19,694 nt of DNA from an uncultured Bacteriovoracaceae bacterium. Lineage in GTDB: Bacteria; Bdellovibrionota; Bacteriovoracia; Bacteriovoracales; Bacteriovoracaceae. The translations under genes and the position numbers were made by a program. Shown in pieces: positions 1 to 6,552 of this stretch; position 1 is the stretch's first letter; every line of letters begins with the position of its first letter. Location: assembly GCA_937952395.1 (NCBI GenBank), contig CALFYV010000164.1, positions 1 through 19,694 of the forward strand, given 5' to 3'. The notes beneath the pieces are model-generated. The model was not told the DNA's origin. It saw only the letters and a program-made list of their open reading frames with translations, and did no database searches.

Positions 1-2
1 TA

Positions 3-197
3 AAAGGCGCTAAGGAACTTATCCTAAGAGACAAGCCATTGATCTTAACAGAGTTCGACAACAAAAATACAACACAGTTCGGATATGATAGGCAGGAAAT
101 TATTGACTTTTTGGCAAGTTTGGGATATAGGAACTTCAGTAAAGTCGGCACCAATCCAGACCCAAATGAATGGGGAGATTTGATAGCAGAGTGGTAG
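3..197 (+). CDS. FkbM-type methyltransferase, C-terminal part (5' end outside window)
   Basis: The reading frame is open from the window edge and ends at TAG 195-197, giving the last 64 residues of a longer protein. The visible part starts KGAKELIL and contains KPLILTEFD, then EIIDFLASLGYRNF, and ends in IAEW. That pattern (a G-A-.. helix, a strand ending in E, then a helix leading to LGY) resembles the C-terminus of FkbM-family S-adenosylmethionine-dependent methyltransferases, which often O-methylate sugars in polysaccharide clusters. The catalytic N-terminal part is not in view, so the assignment relies on the short tail plus the sugar-gene context. It is probably co-transcribed with the epimerase gene that begins about 20 bases downstream. 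Confidence 0.55.
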   Translation, partial: KGAKELILRDKPLILTEFDNKNTTQFGYDRQEIIDFLASLGYRNFSKVGTNPDPNEWGDLIAEW

Positions 198-207
198 CTC
201 AGGCAAC

Positions 208-212
208 AGGAG
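208..212 (+). promoter_or_regulatory. Shine-Dalgarno AGGAG that decides the start of the first epimerase
   Basis: AGGAG lies 2 bases before ATG 215 and 5 bases before ATG 218, which favours 218 as start. The upstream in-frame ATG at 170 has no comparable site and would add 16 residues ahead of the Rossmann fold. Confidence 0.6.
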
Positions 213-217
213 AAATG

Positions 218-1162
218 ATGAGTTTTTGGAAAAATAAAAAAGTGCTAGTCACAGGCGCACATGGATTTGTAGGAAAGAATCTTATAAACCTTTTAGAGAA
301 GAAGCAAGAAGAAGAGCATTTTACTATACTCATGCCAACTAGGAATGAGCTTGATCTCACAAAAGAAGAACAAGTATCGGATTATTTTCTTACACACAAG
401 CCGGATATTGTATTGCATTTAGCTGGTAAGGTAGGCGGCATCGGAGCTAATAAAGCCAGTCCTGCTGATTTCTTTTACCAAAATATAATGATGGGAACTC
501 TCGTAATGCATTATGCTTACTTGAACGGCGCAGAGAAGGTCGTAGCATTGGCGGCAGGGTGTGGTTATCCAAAAATGTTGCCGGTACCATACACTGAAGA
601 AGATTTCTGGAAAGATCTTCCCGACGAAAATTCTATCGGATATTCCATGGCAAAGAAGAATTTAATTATCCAGTCGTGGACATACCGAGAGCAATTCGGA
701 TTCAATTCAGTTATCCTATTGCCAGCAAACTTATACGGTCCTCACGATAACTTTAACTTAGAAACTTCTCATGTGGTGCCTGCATTGATTCGAAAGTTTT
801 TGGAAGCTAAAGAAAGTGGAAGTGATAAGGTTACAGTTTGGGGCACAGGCGTAGCTTCTAGAGAATTTCTATACTCTATAGATACGGCGCAGGCTATTAT
901 TGATATGGCTGAAAAGGTAAACGAATCAGGTCCTTTTAACCTTGGCACTGGAGTAGAGACTACTATTAAAGAGTTGGTGGAAACAATAAAAGATCTCACA
1001 GGCTTTGAGGGAGAGATTGTATGGGATACTAGTAAGCCTGATGGTCAGCCAAGAAGATTCTATGATATGAGTCGTTTTGAAAAGGCACTAGGATATGTTC
1101 CTTCTACCAAGGTTAGACAAGGGCTAAAGCAAACTATAGAGTGGTACCAAAATGAAAAATAA
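218..1162 (+). CDS. fcl: GDP-L-fucose synthase-like NAD(P)-dependent epimerase/reductase
   Basis: A 314-aa short-chain dehydrogenase/reductase of the extended type. A Rossmann GxxGxxG motif (GAHGFVG, residues 13-19) is near the start and the catalytic pair Y142-x3-K146 is in GYSMAKKN. Signatures of GDP-4-keto-6-deoxymannose epimerase/reductase are present: KVGGIGAN (71-78), NLYGPHDNF (171-179), SHVVPALIRKF (184-194), WGTG..SREFLY (208-219) and PDGQPRR (274-280). Known family members convert GDP-4-keto-6-deoxy-D-mannose to GDP-L-fucose. The usual S-S-C-x-Y-P segment reads A-G-C-G-Y-P (113-118), so the catalytic cysteine is kept but the serines are not; the exact substrate may differ. No GDP-mannose 4,6-dehydratase gene is visible beside it, so its substrate would come from the host or from genes outside the window. 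The next gene overlaps its end by 11 bases. Confidence 0.8.
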   Translation: MSFWKNKKVLVTGAHGFVGKNLINLLEKKQEEEHFTILMPTRNELDLTKEEQVSDYFLTHKPDIVLHLAGKVGGIGANKASPADFFYQNIMMGTLVMHYAYLNGAEKVVALAAGCGYPKMLPVPYTEEDFWKDLPDENSIGYSMAKKNLIIQSWTYREQFGFNSVILLPANLYGPHDNFNLETSHVVPALIRKFLEAKESGSDKVTVWGTGVASREFLYSIDTAQAIIDMAEKVNESGPFNLGTGVETTIKELVETIKDLTGFEGEIVWDTSKPDGQPRRFYDMSRFEKALGYVPSTKVRQGLKQTIEWYQNEK

Positions 1163-2147
1163 TTTCTGGAAGGGCAAGAGAGTTCTGATAACTGGTGGTG
1201 CTGGTCTCATTGGTTCTAGTCTTGCCCACAATTTATTTTTAGAGGGCTCTAAGCTAACATTAGTTGATAACTTAGAGCGCGGCAAACTGGAATACATAGA
1301 AGGACTGTTATCAGAAATTAAGTTTATTAAATCAGATCTCAGAAATCTGTCGGAATGTTATGAAGCAGTTAACAATATTGATATAGTTATCCATCTCGCT
1401 AGTAAGGTAGGAGGTATTGGATTTTATCAGGATCGGCCATTTGAAGTTATGACAGACAACATCAAAATTGATTCTAATATTATTAGAGCATCTGTTGACA
1501 GTGGTATAAAAAGGTTTTTTTACGCATCTAGCGCACACGTTTATCCGCTAGAGCTTCAAATGAAGCCAGAATGCCCTTTGATTTCCGAGGAGCAGGCTCA
1601 ACCAGCTAATCCAGAACTTTCTTATGGGTGGGCAAAACTAATTGGTGAAAAATCACTTCATTTTGCCACAAAAGAAGTGCCTGATTTTAGGATCGCAATG
1701 GCTAGATATGTTGGCATTTATGGCAAAAACCAAGACTTCCAACTTGAAACGGGTTCCGTGATTCCTGTGTTTTCGCATCGAGCTATTCGATACCCAGAAG
1801 TGCCATTTTCTATCTGGGGAACAGGAGAAGAAACACGCTCATATTGTTACATTGATGACGCAATTGAGTGTACAAAGCTAATGATTGAGAAGATGGAAGA
1901 ACAAGAGATAGTTGGTCCGTTAAATGTTGGTAAGCAAGAACTTACAAAAATCAAAGACATAGCTGATAAAATAGTTGCAATATCTAAGAAAGATATTACA
2001 CTTCAATTTGATAAGAGTAAAAAAACTACAATCTGGGGTCAACTCTGTGATTGTTCTAAAGCAAAACAACTTCTTGGCTGGGAAGCAGAAACATCCTTGG
2101 AAGAAGGACTAAAGGTGGTATACAAAGATGTCAAATCTAGAATCTAG
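1152..2147 (+). CDS. NAD-dependent nucleotide-sugar epimerase (GDP-mannose epimerase/fucose-synthase-like)
   Basis: A 331-aa extended SDR protein. The NAD-binding motif is GGAGLIG (residues 15-21) and the catalytic pair is Y158-x3-K162 in YGWAKLIGEK. The substrate region carries KVGGIGFY (85-92), YASSAHVYP (124-132) and WGTGEETRSYCYIDD (222-236). The SSA-x-x-YP segment and the overall layout resemble GDP-mannose 3,5-epimerases and GDP-fucose synthases; I cannot separate these by eye. It overlaps the preceding epimerase by 11 bases and the following gene starts 20 bases before its stop, so the three are likely translated together. It is clearly diverged from its upstream neighbour, so it is not a recent tandem copy. 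A partnership of the two epimerases on one GDP-sugar pathway is inferred from their adjacency. Confidence 0.75.
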   Translation: MKNNFWKGKRVLITGGAGLIGSSLAHNLFLEGSKLTLVDNLERGKLEYIEGLLSEIKFIKSDLRNLSECYEAVNNIDIVIHLASKVGGIGFYQDRPFEVMTDNIKIDSNIIRASVDSGIKRFFYASSAHVYPLELQMKPECPLISEEQAQPANPELSYGWAKLIGEKSLHFATKEVPDFRIAMARYVGIYGKNQDFQLETGSVIPVFSHRAIRYPEVPFSIWGTGEETRSYCYIDDAIECTKLMIEKMEEQEIVGPLNVGKQELTKIKDIADKIVAISKKDITLQFDKSKKTTIWGQLCDCSKAKQLLGWEAETSLEEGLKVVYKDVKSRI

Positions 2148-2538
2148 ACGGTATTTGCCAACTCTCTCAGAGTTGATTGATCGACTTTCGATTGCACAAT
2201 TAAAAGAAGTGTTCATTTCTGAGCACAAAGAGGAATACGCTAAAGAAATAAAAGATATTCTTCATGATATTGACTTATTATTAGCCGACGCAGAGATTAA
2301 TGCAGAAACTTTGCGTGCGGTAGTTGTCTTGTCGCAGATGAATTTGCACATTTGGCATAATGAAGCAAATTATCGTCGTGGAATAAAAGACGGAAATAAT
2401 TTAGAATTAACACATGGCTTAAATGGCATTAGAAACACTGCTAAAAATAAAATACAAGAGATTGTCGGCGGCAGAAAGGATTATAAAATTGATTGCCTAG
2501 CTGCTGAGTTCAAAGATTGGGAGATTAGCTGGGAATGA
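2128..2538 (+). CDS. Small protein of unknown function in the sugar cluster
   Basis: A 136-aa soluble, mostly helical protein. I do not recognise a firm family. The N-terminus has a motif LPTLSELIDRLSIAQLKE (residues 10-27), the middle has NLHIWHNEANYRRG (72-85), and the C-terminal part has THGLNGIRNTAKNKI (95-109). The W-H-N-E...R stretch is faintly like the DUF4254 family, which also sits next to glycan genes, but this is only an impression. The start codon lies inside the preceding epimerase gene (20-base overlap) and the stop overlaps the start of the kinase gene in ATGA, so it is tightly coupled with sugar enzymes and probably acts in the same pathway or as an accessory subunit. No signal peptide or membrane segment is visible. 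Confidence 0.7.
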   Translation: MSNLESRRYLPTLSELIDRLSIAQLKEVFISEHKEEYAKEIKDILHDIDLLLADAEINAETLRAVVVLSQMNLHIWHNEANYRRGIKDGNNLELTHGLNGIRNTAKNKIQEIVGGRKDYKIDCLAAEFKDWEISWE

Positions 2539-3287
2539 AGGTGTTAGTTCTTGGAGATGCCTGTAAGGATATATATGTTTATGGTTTCAGTGATAGGCTT
2601 GCTCCTGAAGCTCCCGTTCCGGTTTTTGTAGAAAAAGAACATAAAACCAACGGTGGTATGGCATTGAATGTGTATAATAATCTATGTTCTCTGGGTATCG
2701 AGTGCGACATTTTACACAATGAAATGGAAATAACAAAAAAAAGATATGTAGATGATCAGACAAATCATATTTTTATCAGAATTGATTCTGACGAGTCTAA
2801 TATAGATCGAGTAAAACAAAAGTATTTGTCAAAAGACTTTCTTTTAAAATATGATGCCATTGTCATATCAGACTATGACAAAGGTTTCTTGACTAGAGAA
2901 GATATAGAGAAAATTTGCTATTTTCATCCATTAACTTTTATGGATACTAAAAAGAGATTAGGTTCTTGGTCTGAAAAGTGTACATGGATTAAAATCAATG
3001 AGCCAGAGTTTGAAAGAACAAAATTTGCTATTGAAGATAAAATGTACATTTATGATGAAAGCTTAATTGTAACTTTAGGATCAAGAGGTTGTATGCACAA
3101 AGGGAAGGAATACCCTGTTAAAAAAGTTGAAATAAAGGATCTATCTGGTGCCGGAGATACTTTTTTAGCGGGATTTGTAGCCAACTATATTAGAACAAAA
3201 AATCTACAAGAATCTTTAGAATTCGCGAATAAATGTGCAACTGTGATTGTACAACAGAAAGGAGTAAATGTTATCCATGGAATTTAA
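2535..3287 (+). CDS. rfaE1: PfkB-family sugar kinase, like the HldE N-terminal (heptose-7-phosphate kinase) domain
   Basis: A 250-aa ribokinase-like protein. The N-terminus VLVLGDACKDIYVYG followed by RLAPEAPVPV (residues 21-30) is typical of the kinase half of HldE/RfaE, which phosphorylates D-glycero-D-manno-heptose 7-phosphate at O-1. Further signatures are the glycine motif NGGMALNV (39-46), ISDYDKGFL (111-119), VTLGSRG (179-185) and the C-terminal DLSGAGDTFLAGF (202-214), where D208 is the expected catalytic base. At 250 aa it is shorter than the usual kinase domain of roughly 310 aa; the region between 50 and 105 looks condensed. It starts inside the stop of the preceding gene (ATGA). 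The matching nucleotidyltransferase is encoded two genes down rather than fused to it. The substrate could be another sugar phosphate. Confidence 0.78.
   Translation: MKVLVLGDACKDIYVYGFSDRLAPEAPVPVFVEKEHKTNGGMALNVYNNLCSLGIECDILHNEMEITKKRYVDDQTNHIFIRIDSDESNIDRVKQKYLSKDFLLKYDAIVISDYDKGFLTREDIEKICYFHPLTFMDTKKRLGSWSEKCTWIKINEPEFERTKFAIEDKMYIYDESLIVTLGSRGCMHKGKEYPVKKVEIKDLSGAGDTFLAGFVANYIRTKNLQESLEFANKCATVIVQQKGVNVIHGI
3258..3264 (+). promoter_or_regulatory. Shine-Dalgarno AAAGGAG before the DUF962 gene
   Basis: A strong AAAGGAG lies inside the end of the kinase gene, 3 bases before ATG 3268 and 12 bases before ATG 3277. Neither spacing is ideal, so the true start of the DUF962 gene remains ambiguous between these two codons. 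Confidence 0.5.
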
Positions 3288-3567
3288 TGATTATTATAAA
3301 TACTATTTGACTCTACACAAAAACTCTTGGAACAGAAGACTACACTTTGCAGGACAATTATCTACACTTGTTTTCATCTTGTTCTGTTTAGCAAAATCCT
3401 ATTACTTGTTTTTAGTATTGGCTCCTTTGGTAGTTTATCCGTTTGCTTGGTCTGGCCATTTCTTCTTTGAAAAAAATGAGCCTGCTGCATGGTCTAACCC
3501 TCTATGGGCAAAATACTGTGATTTACTAATGTGCAGAGACATGATTACTGGAAAAATCCCATGGTAA
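3268..3567 (+). CDS. DUF962 / Mpo1-like membrane protein
   Basis: A 99-aa (96-aa if ATG 3277 is used) membrane protein. Three histidine motifs fit the DUF962/Mpo1-like family: LHKNSWNRRLH (H17 and H26) and SGHFFFEKNEPAA (H64). Two hydrophobic segments lie between them (about residues 30-43 and 45-61), and the end NPLWAKYCDLLMCRDMITGK resembles short bacterial members. Yeast Mpo1 is an Fe(II)-dependent dioxygenase in 2-hydroxy fatty acid alpha-oxidation; whether the short bacterial and phage forms have this activity is not known to me. The gene sits exactly between the two halves of an HldE-like pathway, overlapping the kinase by 20 bases and the nucleotidyltransferase by 7. A link to lipid A or other lipid modification would fit a surface-glycan island but is inference. 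Confidence 0.8.
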   Translation: MLSMEFNDYYKYYLTLHKNSWNRRLHFAGQLSTLVFILFCLAKSYYLFLVLAPLVVYPFAWSGHFFFEKNEPAAWSNPLWAKYCDLLMCRDMITGKIPW

Positions 3568-3947
3568 TATGGACGAACGGGTGCTTCGATGTTCTTCATC
3601 GTGGACACATTGAGCTGTTTAAGTATGCAAAGTCCCTTGGAGAATTGCTCATTGTGGGGCTTGATACTGATGCTAGAGTCAGAGAAAATAAGGGCGAGAG
3701 TAGGCCAGTCAACAGACTAGAAGATCGTTCTTATCTAATCTCTGCACTAGAATGCGTAGATTCAGTAGTTTCTTTTGGGAGCGATCAAGAATTGTCCGGT
3801 CATATACAGAGACTACAGCCTGATATTATGGTTGTTGGATCAGACTGGAGAGGCAAGAAAGTGATTGGCTCGGAGTACGCAGGAGAAGTCAGATTTTTTG
3901 ATCGCATAGGCGATTACTCAACTACAAATATTTTGGAGAGATCATGA
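3561..3947 (+). CDS. rfaE2: Nucleotidyltransferase, like the HldE C-terminal (heptose-1-phosphate adenylyltransferase) domain
   Basis: A 128-aa cytidylyltransferase-fold protein. The N-terminus TNGCFDVLHRGHIELF (residues 5-20) carries the HxGH nucleotide-binding motif (H13, H16). It continues with LIVGLDTDARVRENKG (30-45), RPVNRLEDR (48-56), VVGSDWRGK (91-99) and DYSTTNIL (118-125). The STT-x-I end and the R-P-x-N-x-x-x-x-R stretch match domain II of HldE/RfaE, which makes ADP-heptose from heptose 1-phosphate. I chose ATG 3561 because the protein then begins right at the conserved first strand; in-frame ATG 3531 would add ten residues with no family support. It overlaps the DUF962 gene by 7 bases and its TGA overlaps the ATG of the next epimerase. 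The choice of nucleotide (ATP, CTP or GTP) cannot be read from the sequence. Confidence 0.8.
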   Translation: MVIWTNGCFDVLHRGHIELFKYAKSLGELLIVGLDTDARVRENKGESRPVNRLEDRSYLISALECVDSVVSFGSDQELSGHIQRLQPDIMVVGSDWRGKKVIGSEYAGEVRFFDRIGDYSTTNILERS

Positions 3948-4744
3948 AAATTTTAATTACAGGTGCTGCTGGTTATATTGGTAGCGAATTGATAAATCAT
4001 TTAATTGGCGATCATAAAATTACTGCCTTTGATAATATGATGTATGATCGGACATCACTGCTCAGATACGCGACACATCCTAATTTTACTTTTATTAAAG
4101 GTGATGTTAGAGACACAAACACGCTGCTTAAGCTTGTCTCGCAGCATGATGTTATTATCCCTCTGGCAGCTTTGGTTGGTTTCCCGTTATGTGACCAAGA
4201 TCCTAGAGCGGCAACAGAGATCAACTTAGCCTCTAATCGATTCATTGCGAGCAATAAATCACAAGATCAGATTCTACTATATCCTTGCACTAATTCTGGA
4301 TATGGTGTTGCTAAGGATGGAGTTTGTACTGAAGAGTCTCCTCTAAATCCTGTTTCGCTGTACGGGAAAACTAAAGTTCAAGCTGAGGAGATATACAGAA
4401 ATACATCTGGTTGCACCACTTTTAGACTTGCAACAGTTTTTGGCCCTTCTTCTAGAATGAGATCTGATCTTTTGGTAAACAATTTTGTTCTTAGAGCCCT
4501 TCAGGACAGGCTGATCGTTCTTTATGAATGTGAATTTATGAGAAACTATGTGCATATTCAAGATGTTTGTCGTGCTTTTAGGTATGCTATTGATAACTGG
4601 GACGTGTTTAAGGACCAGACTTACAATTTAGGCAATGACGCACTCAACATGAATAAGCTTCAGCTTGCTCAAAATATTAATGAACATATTCCATTGGAAA
4701 TTATTCGTGCCGAGTTCAACAGCTACCCATACGTTAGAGACTAA
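3944..4744 (+). CDS. NAD-dependent epimerase/dehydratase, prematurely ended by in-frame TAA
   Basis: A 266-aa extended SDR protein. The NAD motif is GAAGYIG (residues 7-13), FDNMMYDR (29-36) follows the second strand, and the catalytic pair is Y140-x3-K144 in LYGKTKVQAE. LATVFGPS (162-169) and MRNYVHIQDVCRAF (199-212) are typical of sugar-nucleotide epimerases such as UDP-glucose 4-epimerase relatives. The protein stops after YPYVRD at TAA 4742-4744, but the same frame continues for 40 codons with sequence that looks like the normal end of this family. With the tail it would be 307 aa, a usual length. Its start overlaps the preceding stop as ATGA. The active-site residues precede the stop, so a shortened enzyme might fold, but the C-terminal substrate-binding lobe would be incomplete. 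Confidence 0.75.
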   Translation: MKILITGAAGYIGSELINHLIGDHKITAFDNMMYDRTSLLRYATHPNFTFIKGDVRDTNTLLKLVSQHDVIIPLAALVGFPLCDQDPRAATEINLASNRFIASNKSQDQILLYPCTNSGYGVAKDGVCTEESPLNPVSLYGKTKVQAEEIYRNTSGCTTFRLATVFGPSSRMRSDLLVNNFVLRALQDRLIVLYECEFMRNYVHIQDVCRAFRYAIDNWDVFKDQTYNLGNDALNMNKLQLAQNINEHIPLEIIRAEFNSYPYVRD

Positions 4745-4867
4745 ATTGTTAGCAGCCAAAAGATTAATGATACTGGTTTTGTTTGTCAGTATGATTTACA
4801 TAAAGGGATTAAACAACTCATCAATGCATATTCTTTAATACAGGAACCATGGTATGGAAACTACTGA
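4745..4867 (+). pseudogene. Detached C-terminal tail of the preceding epimerase (same frame, after TAA)
   Basis: Reading on in frame past TAA 4742-4744 gives 40 codons, beginning IVSSQKINDTGF and containing YDLHKGIKQLINAY, then TGA 4865-4867. In related epimerases the motif R-D-Y-I-V-S followed by K-I...GF and a final S-L..GI..LI helix closes the protein, so the TAA stands where a tyrosine codon (TAT or TAC) would be expected. There is no start codon or ribosome binding site for the tail as a separate gene. The tail ends 14 bases into the HAD gene, the kind of overlap seen elsewhere in this operon. The 109 bases between 4745 and 4853 thus hold this remnant and nothing else that I can see. Confidence 0.7.
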
Positions 4868-5198
4868 TAATTTTAAAACATATGTATTTGACATAGATAA
4901 TACCATTTGTTATAGTAAAGGTGGAAACTACGAATTATCGGAGCCTTACAAAGATAGAATAAGTATAGTAAACAAATTATACGAAGAAGGAAATACAATT
5001 ATATTCCATACTGCTAGAGGTATGGGGAGACATAAAAATAATATCAATTTGGCTTACCACGACTTTTATGAGCTTACAAAAAAGCAATTATCTGATTGGG
5101 GAGTTAAATATCACCAATTATTTTTGGGGAAACCTTCTGGAGACATTTATATTGACGATAAAGGGATGAAAGATAATGACTTTTTCAAAAGAGATTAA
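4854..5198 (+). CDS. HAD-superfamily phosphatase, EcbF/BcbF capsule-biosynthesis type
   Basis: A 114-aa small HAD protein without a cap domain. Motif I is VFDIDNTIC (D13 nucleophile, D15 acid/base), motif II is FHTARGMG (T53), motif III is LGKPSGD (K93) and motif IV is YIDDKGM (D101, D102). The close spacing, the TARGM signature and the GKP...YIDD end resemble the EcbF/BcbF-type capsule biosynthesis phosphatases. It probably removes phosphate from a sugar phosphate or related intermediate in the cytoplasm; the substrate is unknown. It starts inside the detached tail of the preceding epimerase and overlaps the cupin gene by 23 bases. The combination HAD plus cupin plus dehydratase is usual in capsule and LPS loci. 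Confidence 0.78.
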   Translation: METTDNFKTYVFDIDNTICYSKGGNYELSEPYKDRISIVNKLYEEGNTIIFHTARGMGRHKNNINLAYHDFYELTKKQLSDWGVKYHQLFLGKPSGDIYIDDKGMKDNDFFKRD

Positions 5199-5562
5199 TA
5201 CGCCAATCCACTTTGTCCCAAAAGGTTGGGGCTTTGAAAAGTGGATTGTTAATTGTGAAGAATACTGTGGCAAGCTGCTCTATTTTGTTAAGGGCAAAAA
5301 ATGTTCATGGCATTACCATGAATTGAAAGATGAAGTTTTCTATATTCAATCTGGTCGTATTTTGGTTAGATACTCCGAGGGCGATGAGATTTACAGAGAC
5401 GGTAAGCTTGTTGCAAATGAGGTCATACTTGGACCCGGTGATAATTTTCATGTTTATCGAGGCTTAAGGCACCAAATGGAAGCTCTAGAAGACACAGAAC
5501 TTTTCGAGTTTTCAACACAACATTTTGATTCTGACAGTTATAGACTGATCAAGGGGGACTAA
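5176..5562 (+). CDS. Cupin-domain protein, sugar isomerase/epimerase-like
   Basis: A 128-aa single-domain cupin. Cupin motif 1 is intact with G40, H46-x-H48, E53 and G60 spaced as G-x5-H-x-H-x4-E-x6-G. Motif 2 is represented by LGPGDNFHVYRGLRHQ (residues 85-100) with PGD and H99. The metal-binding residues are therefore present. The N-terminal KGWGFEKWIVNCEEYCGKLL resembles the C-terminal domain of type II mannose-6-phosphate isomerases and other small cupins near sugar-nucleotide genes. It could be an isomerase, an epimerase or a sugar-binding accessory protein. Its start lies 23 bases inside the HAD gene and its TAA shares a base with the start of the following dehydratase gene (TAATG). Confidence 0.75.
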   Translation: MTFSKEINTPIHFVPKGWGFEKWIVNCEEYCGKLLYFVKGKKCSWHYHELKDEVFYIQSGRILVRYSEGDEIYRDGKLVANEVILGPGDNFHVYRGLRHQMEALEDTELFEFSTQHFDSDSYRLIKGD

Positions 5563-6542
5563 TGAAACTTGTTGTTGTAACTGGATGTCTTGGGTTCATT
5601 GGTATGCACGTCACAAAAGCTTGTCTAGAAAAAGGCTGGAAAGTATATGGAATTGACAAGGGAACATATGCAGCGAATGAATTAGATGATCTTTTTCAGT
5701 TTTGCGATGGTTTAAAACATTGGGAAAACTTTTCTTTCATTGAAGAAGATATCTGTACTATAGGTGATATCCCTAGCTGTGATTATGTCATCAATACAGC
5801 AGCAGAGACTCATGTTGGCAATAGTATAATAGACAGTAAAGATTTTATTCAAACCAACATAAACGGTGTAAAAAATTTGTTAGATATTATTAGACGGAAG
5901 CCAGCTAATATATCTAGAAAGCCTATCTTACTTCATTTTAGTACTGATGAAGTTTATGGAGATATAGTTAGGGGATCACACACTGAATCTTCTCCGCTGG
6001 CACCAAGTAACCCTTATTCTGCCTCAAAGGCTTCGGCAGATATGCTAATCAAGGCATGGGCAAGAACATATGGTATCGAATATCTGATTGTTAGGCCAGC
6101 TAATAATTATGGGATGTATCAATATCCTGAAAAACTAATTCCTTTAGTCGTTAAGCACCTACAAGTTGGAAGAAAAATTAGACTTCACAACGAGGGAAAG
6201 CCTATAAGAAATTGGCTTCATGCTCATGATACTGCTAATGCGGTAATAAAAATCATAGAGTCAGAAAAAGTCAACGAGCATTACAATATACCAGAAAACT
6301 TTGAACAAACAAATAACAAAAAAAATAAAAAAATTGTTAACTCATATTTTAATAGGTCTCATAAAATATTTTATGAAAATGTTGAAAACCTACTTGATCT
6401 CTGTTATATTAGAGAGGGACAAGACGTAAGATATGCAGTAGACGATTCCAAGCTAAGGAAGCTTGGGTGGCGACCAGAGAAAATATTTGATGAAGAAATT
6501 GATTCTATCGTAGAACATTTTAAGAACAACTTTAGATGGTAA
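5562..6542 (+). CDS. rmlB: dTDP-glucose 4,6-dehydratase-like enzyme
   Basis: A 326-aa extended SDR protein. The NAD motif is GCLGFIG (residues 8-14). NTAAETHVGNSI (78-89), STDEVYGD (127-134, with the T128-D129-E130 active-site triad) and NPYSASKASAD (150-160, Y152 and K156) are hallmarks of the RmlB group, which oxidises, dehydrates and reduces dTDP-glucose to the 4-keto-6-deoxy form. RPANNYGMYQYPEKLIPL (178-195) is also typical. The section from 241 to 275 is unusual: NNKKNKK replaces the normal helix start and is encoded by two long A runs, yet the frame holds and the end REGQDVRYAVDDSKLRKLGW fits the family. It may act on another nucleotide sugar. It is the last gene of the sugar island. 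Confidence 0.82.
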   Translation: MKLVVVTGCLGFIGMHVTKACLEKGWKVYGIDKGTYAANELDDLFQFCDGLKHWENFSFIEEDICTIGDIPSCDYVINTAAETHVGNSIIDSKDFIQTNINGVKNLLDIIRRKPANISRKPILLHFSTDEVYGDIVRGSHTESSPLAPSNPYSASKASADMLIKAWARTYGIEYLIVRPANNYGMYQYPEKLIPLVVKHLQVGRKIRLHNEGKPIRNWLHAHDTANAVIKIIESEKVNEHYNIPENFEQTNNKKNKKIVNSYFNRSHKIFYENVENLLDLCYIREGQDVRYAVDDSKLRKLGWRPEKIFDEEIDSIVEHFKNNFRW

Positions 6543-6547
6543 AGGAG
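6543..6547 (+). promoter_or_regulatory. Shine-Dalgarno AGGAG of the first gene after the sugar island
   Basis: AGGAG follows directly after the dehydratase stop and lies 5 bases before ATG 6553. It is one of the few places in the window where two genes do not overlap. Confidence 0.6.
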
Positions 6548-6552
6548 AAGAA

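Noticed and set aside
170..217. ATG 170 as start of the first epimerase
   Set aside because: It would overlap the methyltransferase end by 28 bases, has no good ribosome binding site and adds residues without family support, whereas ATG 218 follows AGGAG at good spacing.
3295..3302. Exact TATAAATA, the T4 late-promoter consensus
   Set aside because: It lies inside the DUF962 coding sequence, in an A/T-rich genome where close matches such as AATAAATA also occur inside genes (for example 15171-15178). With no gene start just downstream it is probably chance.
4745..4853. Possible regulatory intergenic region with a promoter before the HAD gene
   Set aside because: The stretch reads as the in-frame end of the epimerase, and I see no -35/-10 pair or hairpin that stands out from the A/T background.
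6318..6333. Two long A runs (8 and 7) suspected of causing a frameshift in the dehydratase gene
   Set aside because: The frame on both sides belongs to the same RmlB-like protein and the C-terminal motifs follow correctly, so no shift is needed.
6360..6375. Perfect 16-base palindrome CATAAAATATTTTATG
   Set aside because: It is within the dehydratase gene, made almost entirely of A and T, with no loop or T run as in a terminator and no second copy seen.
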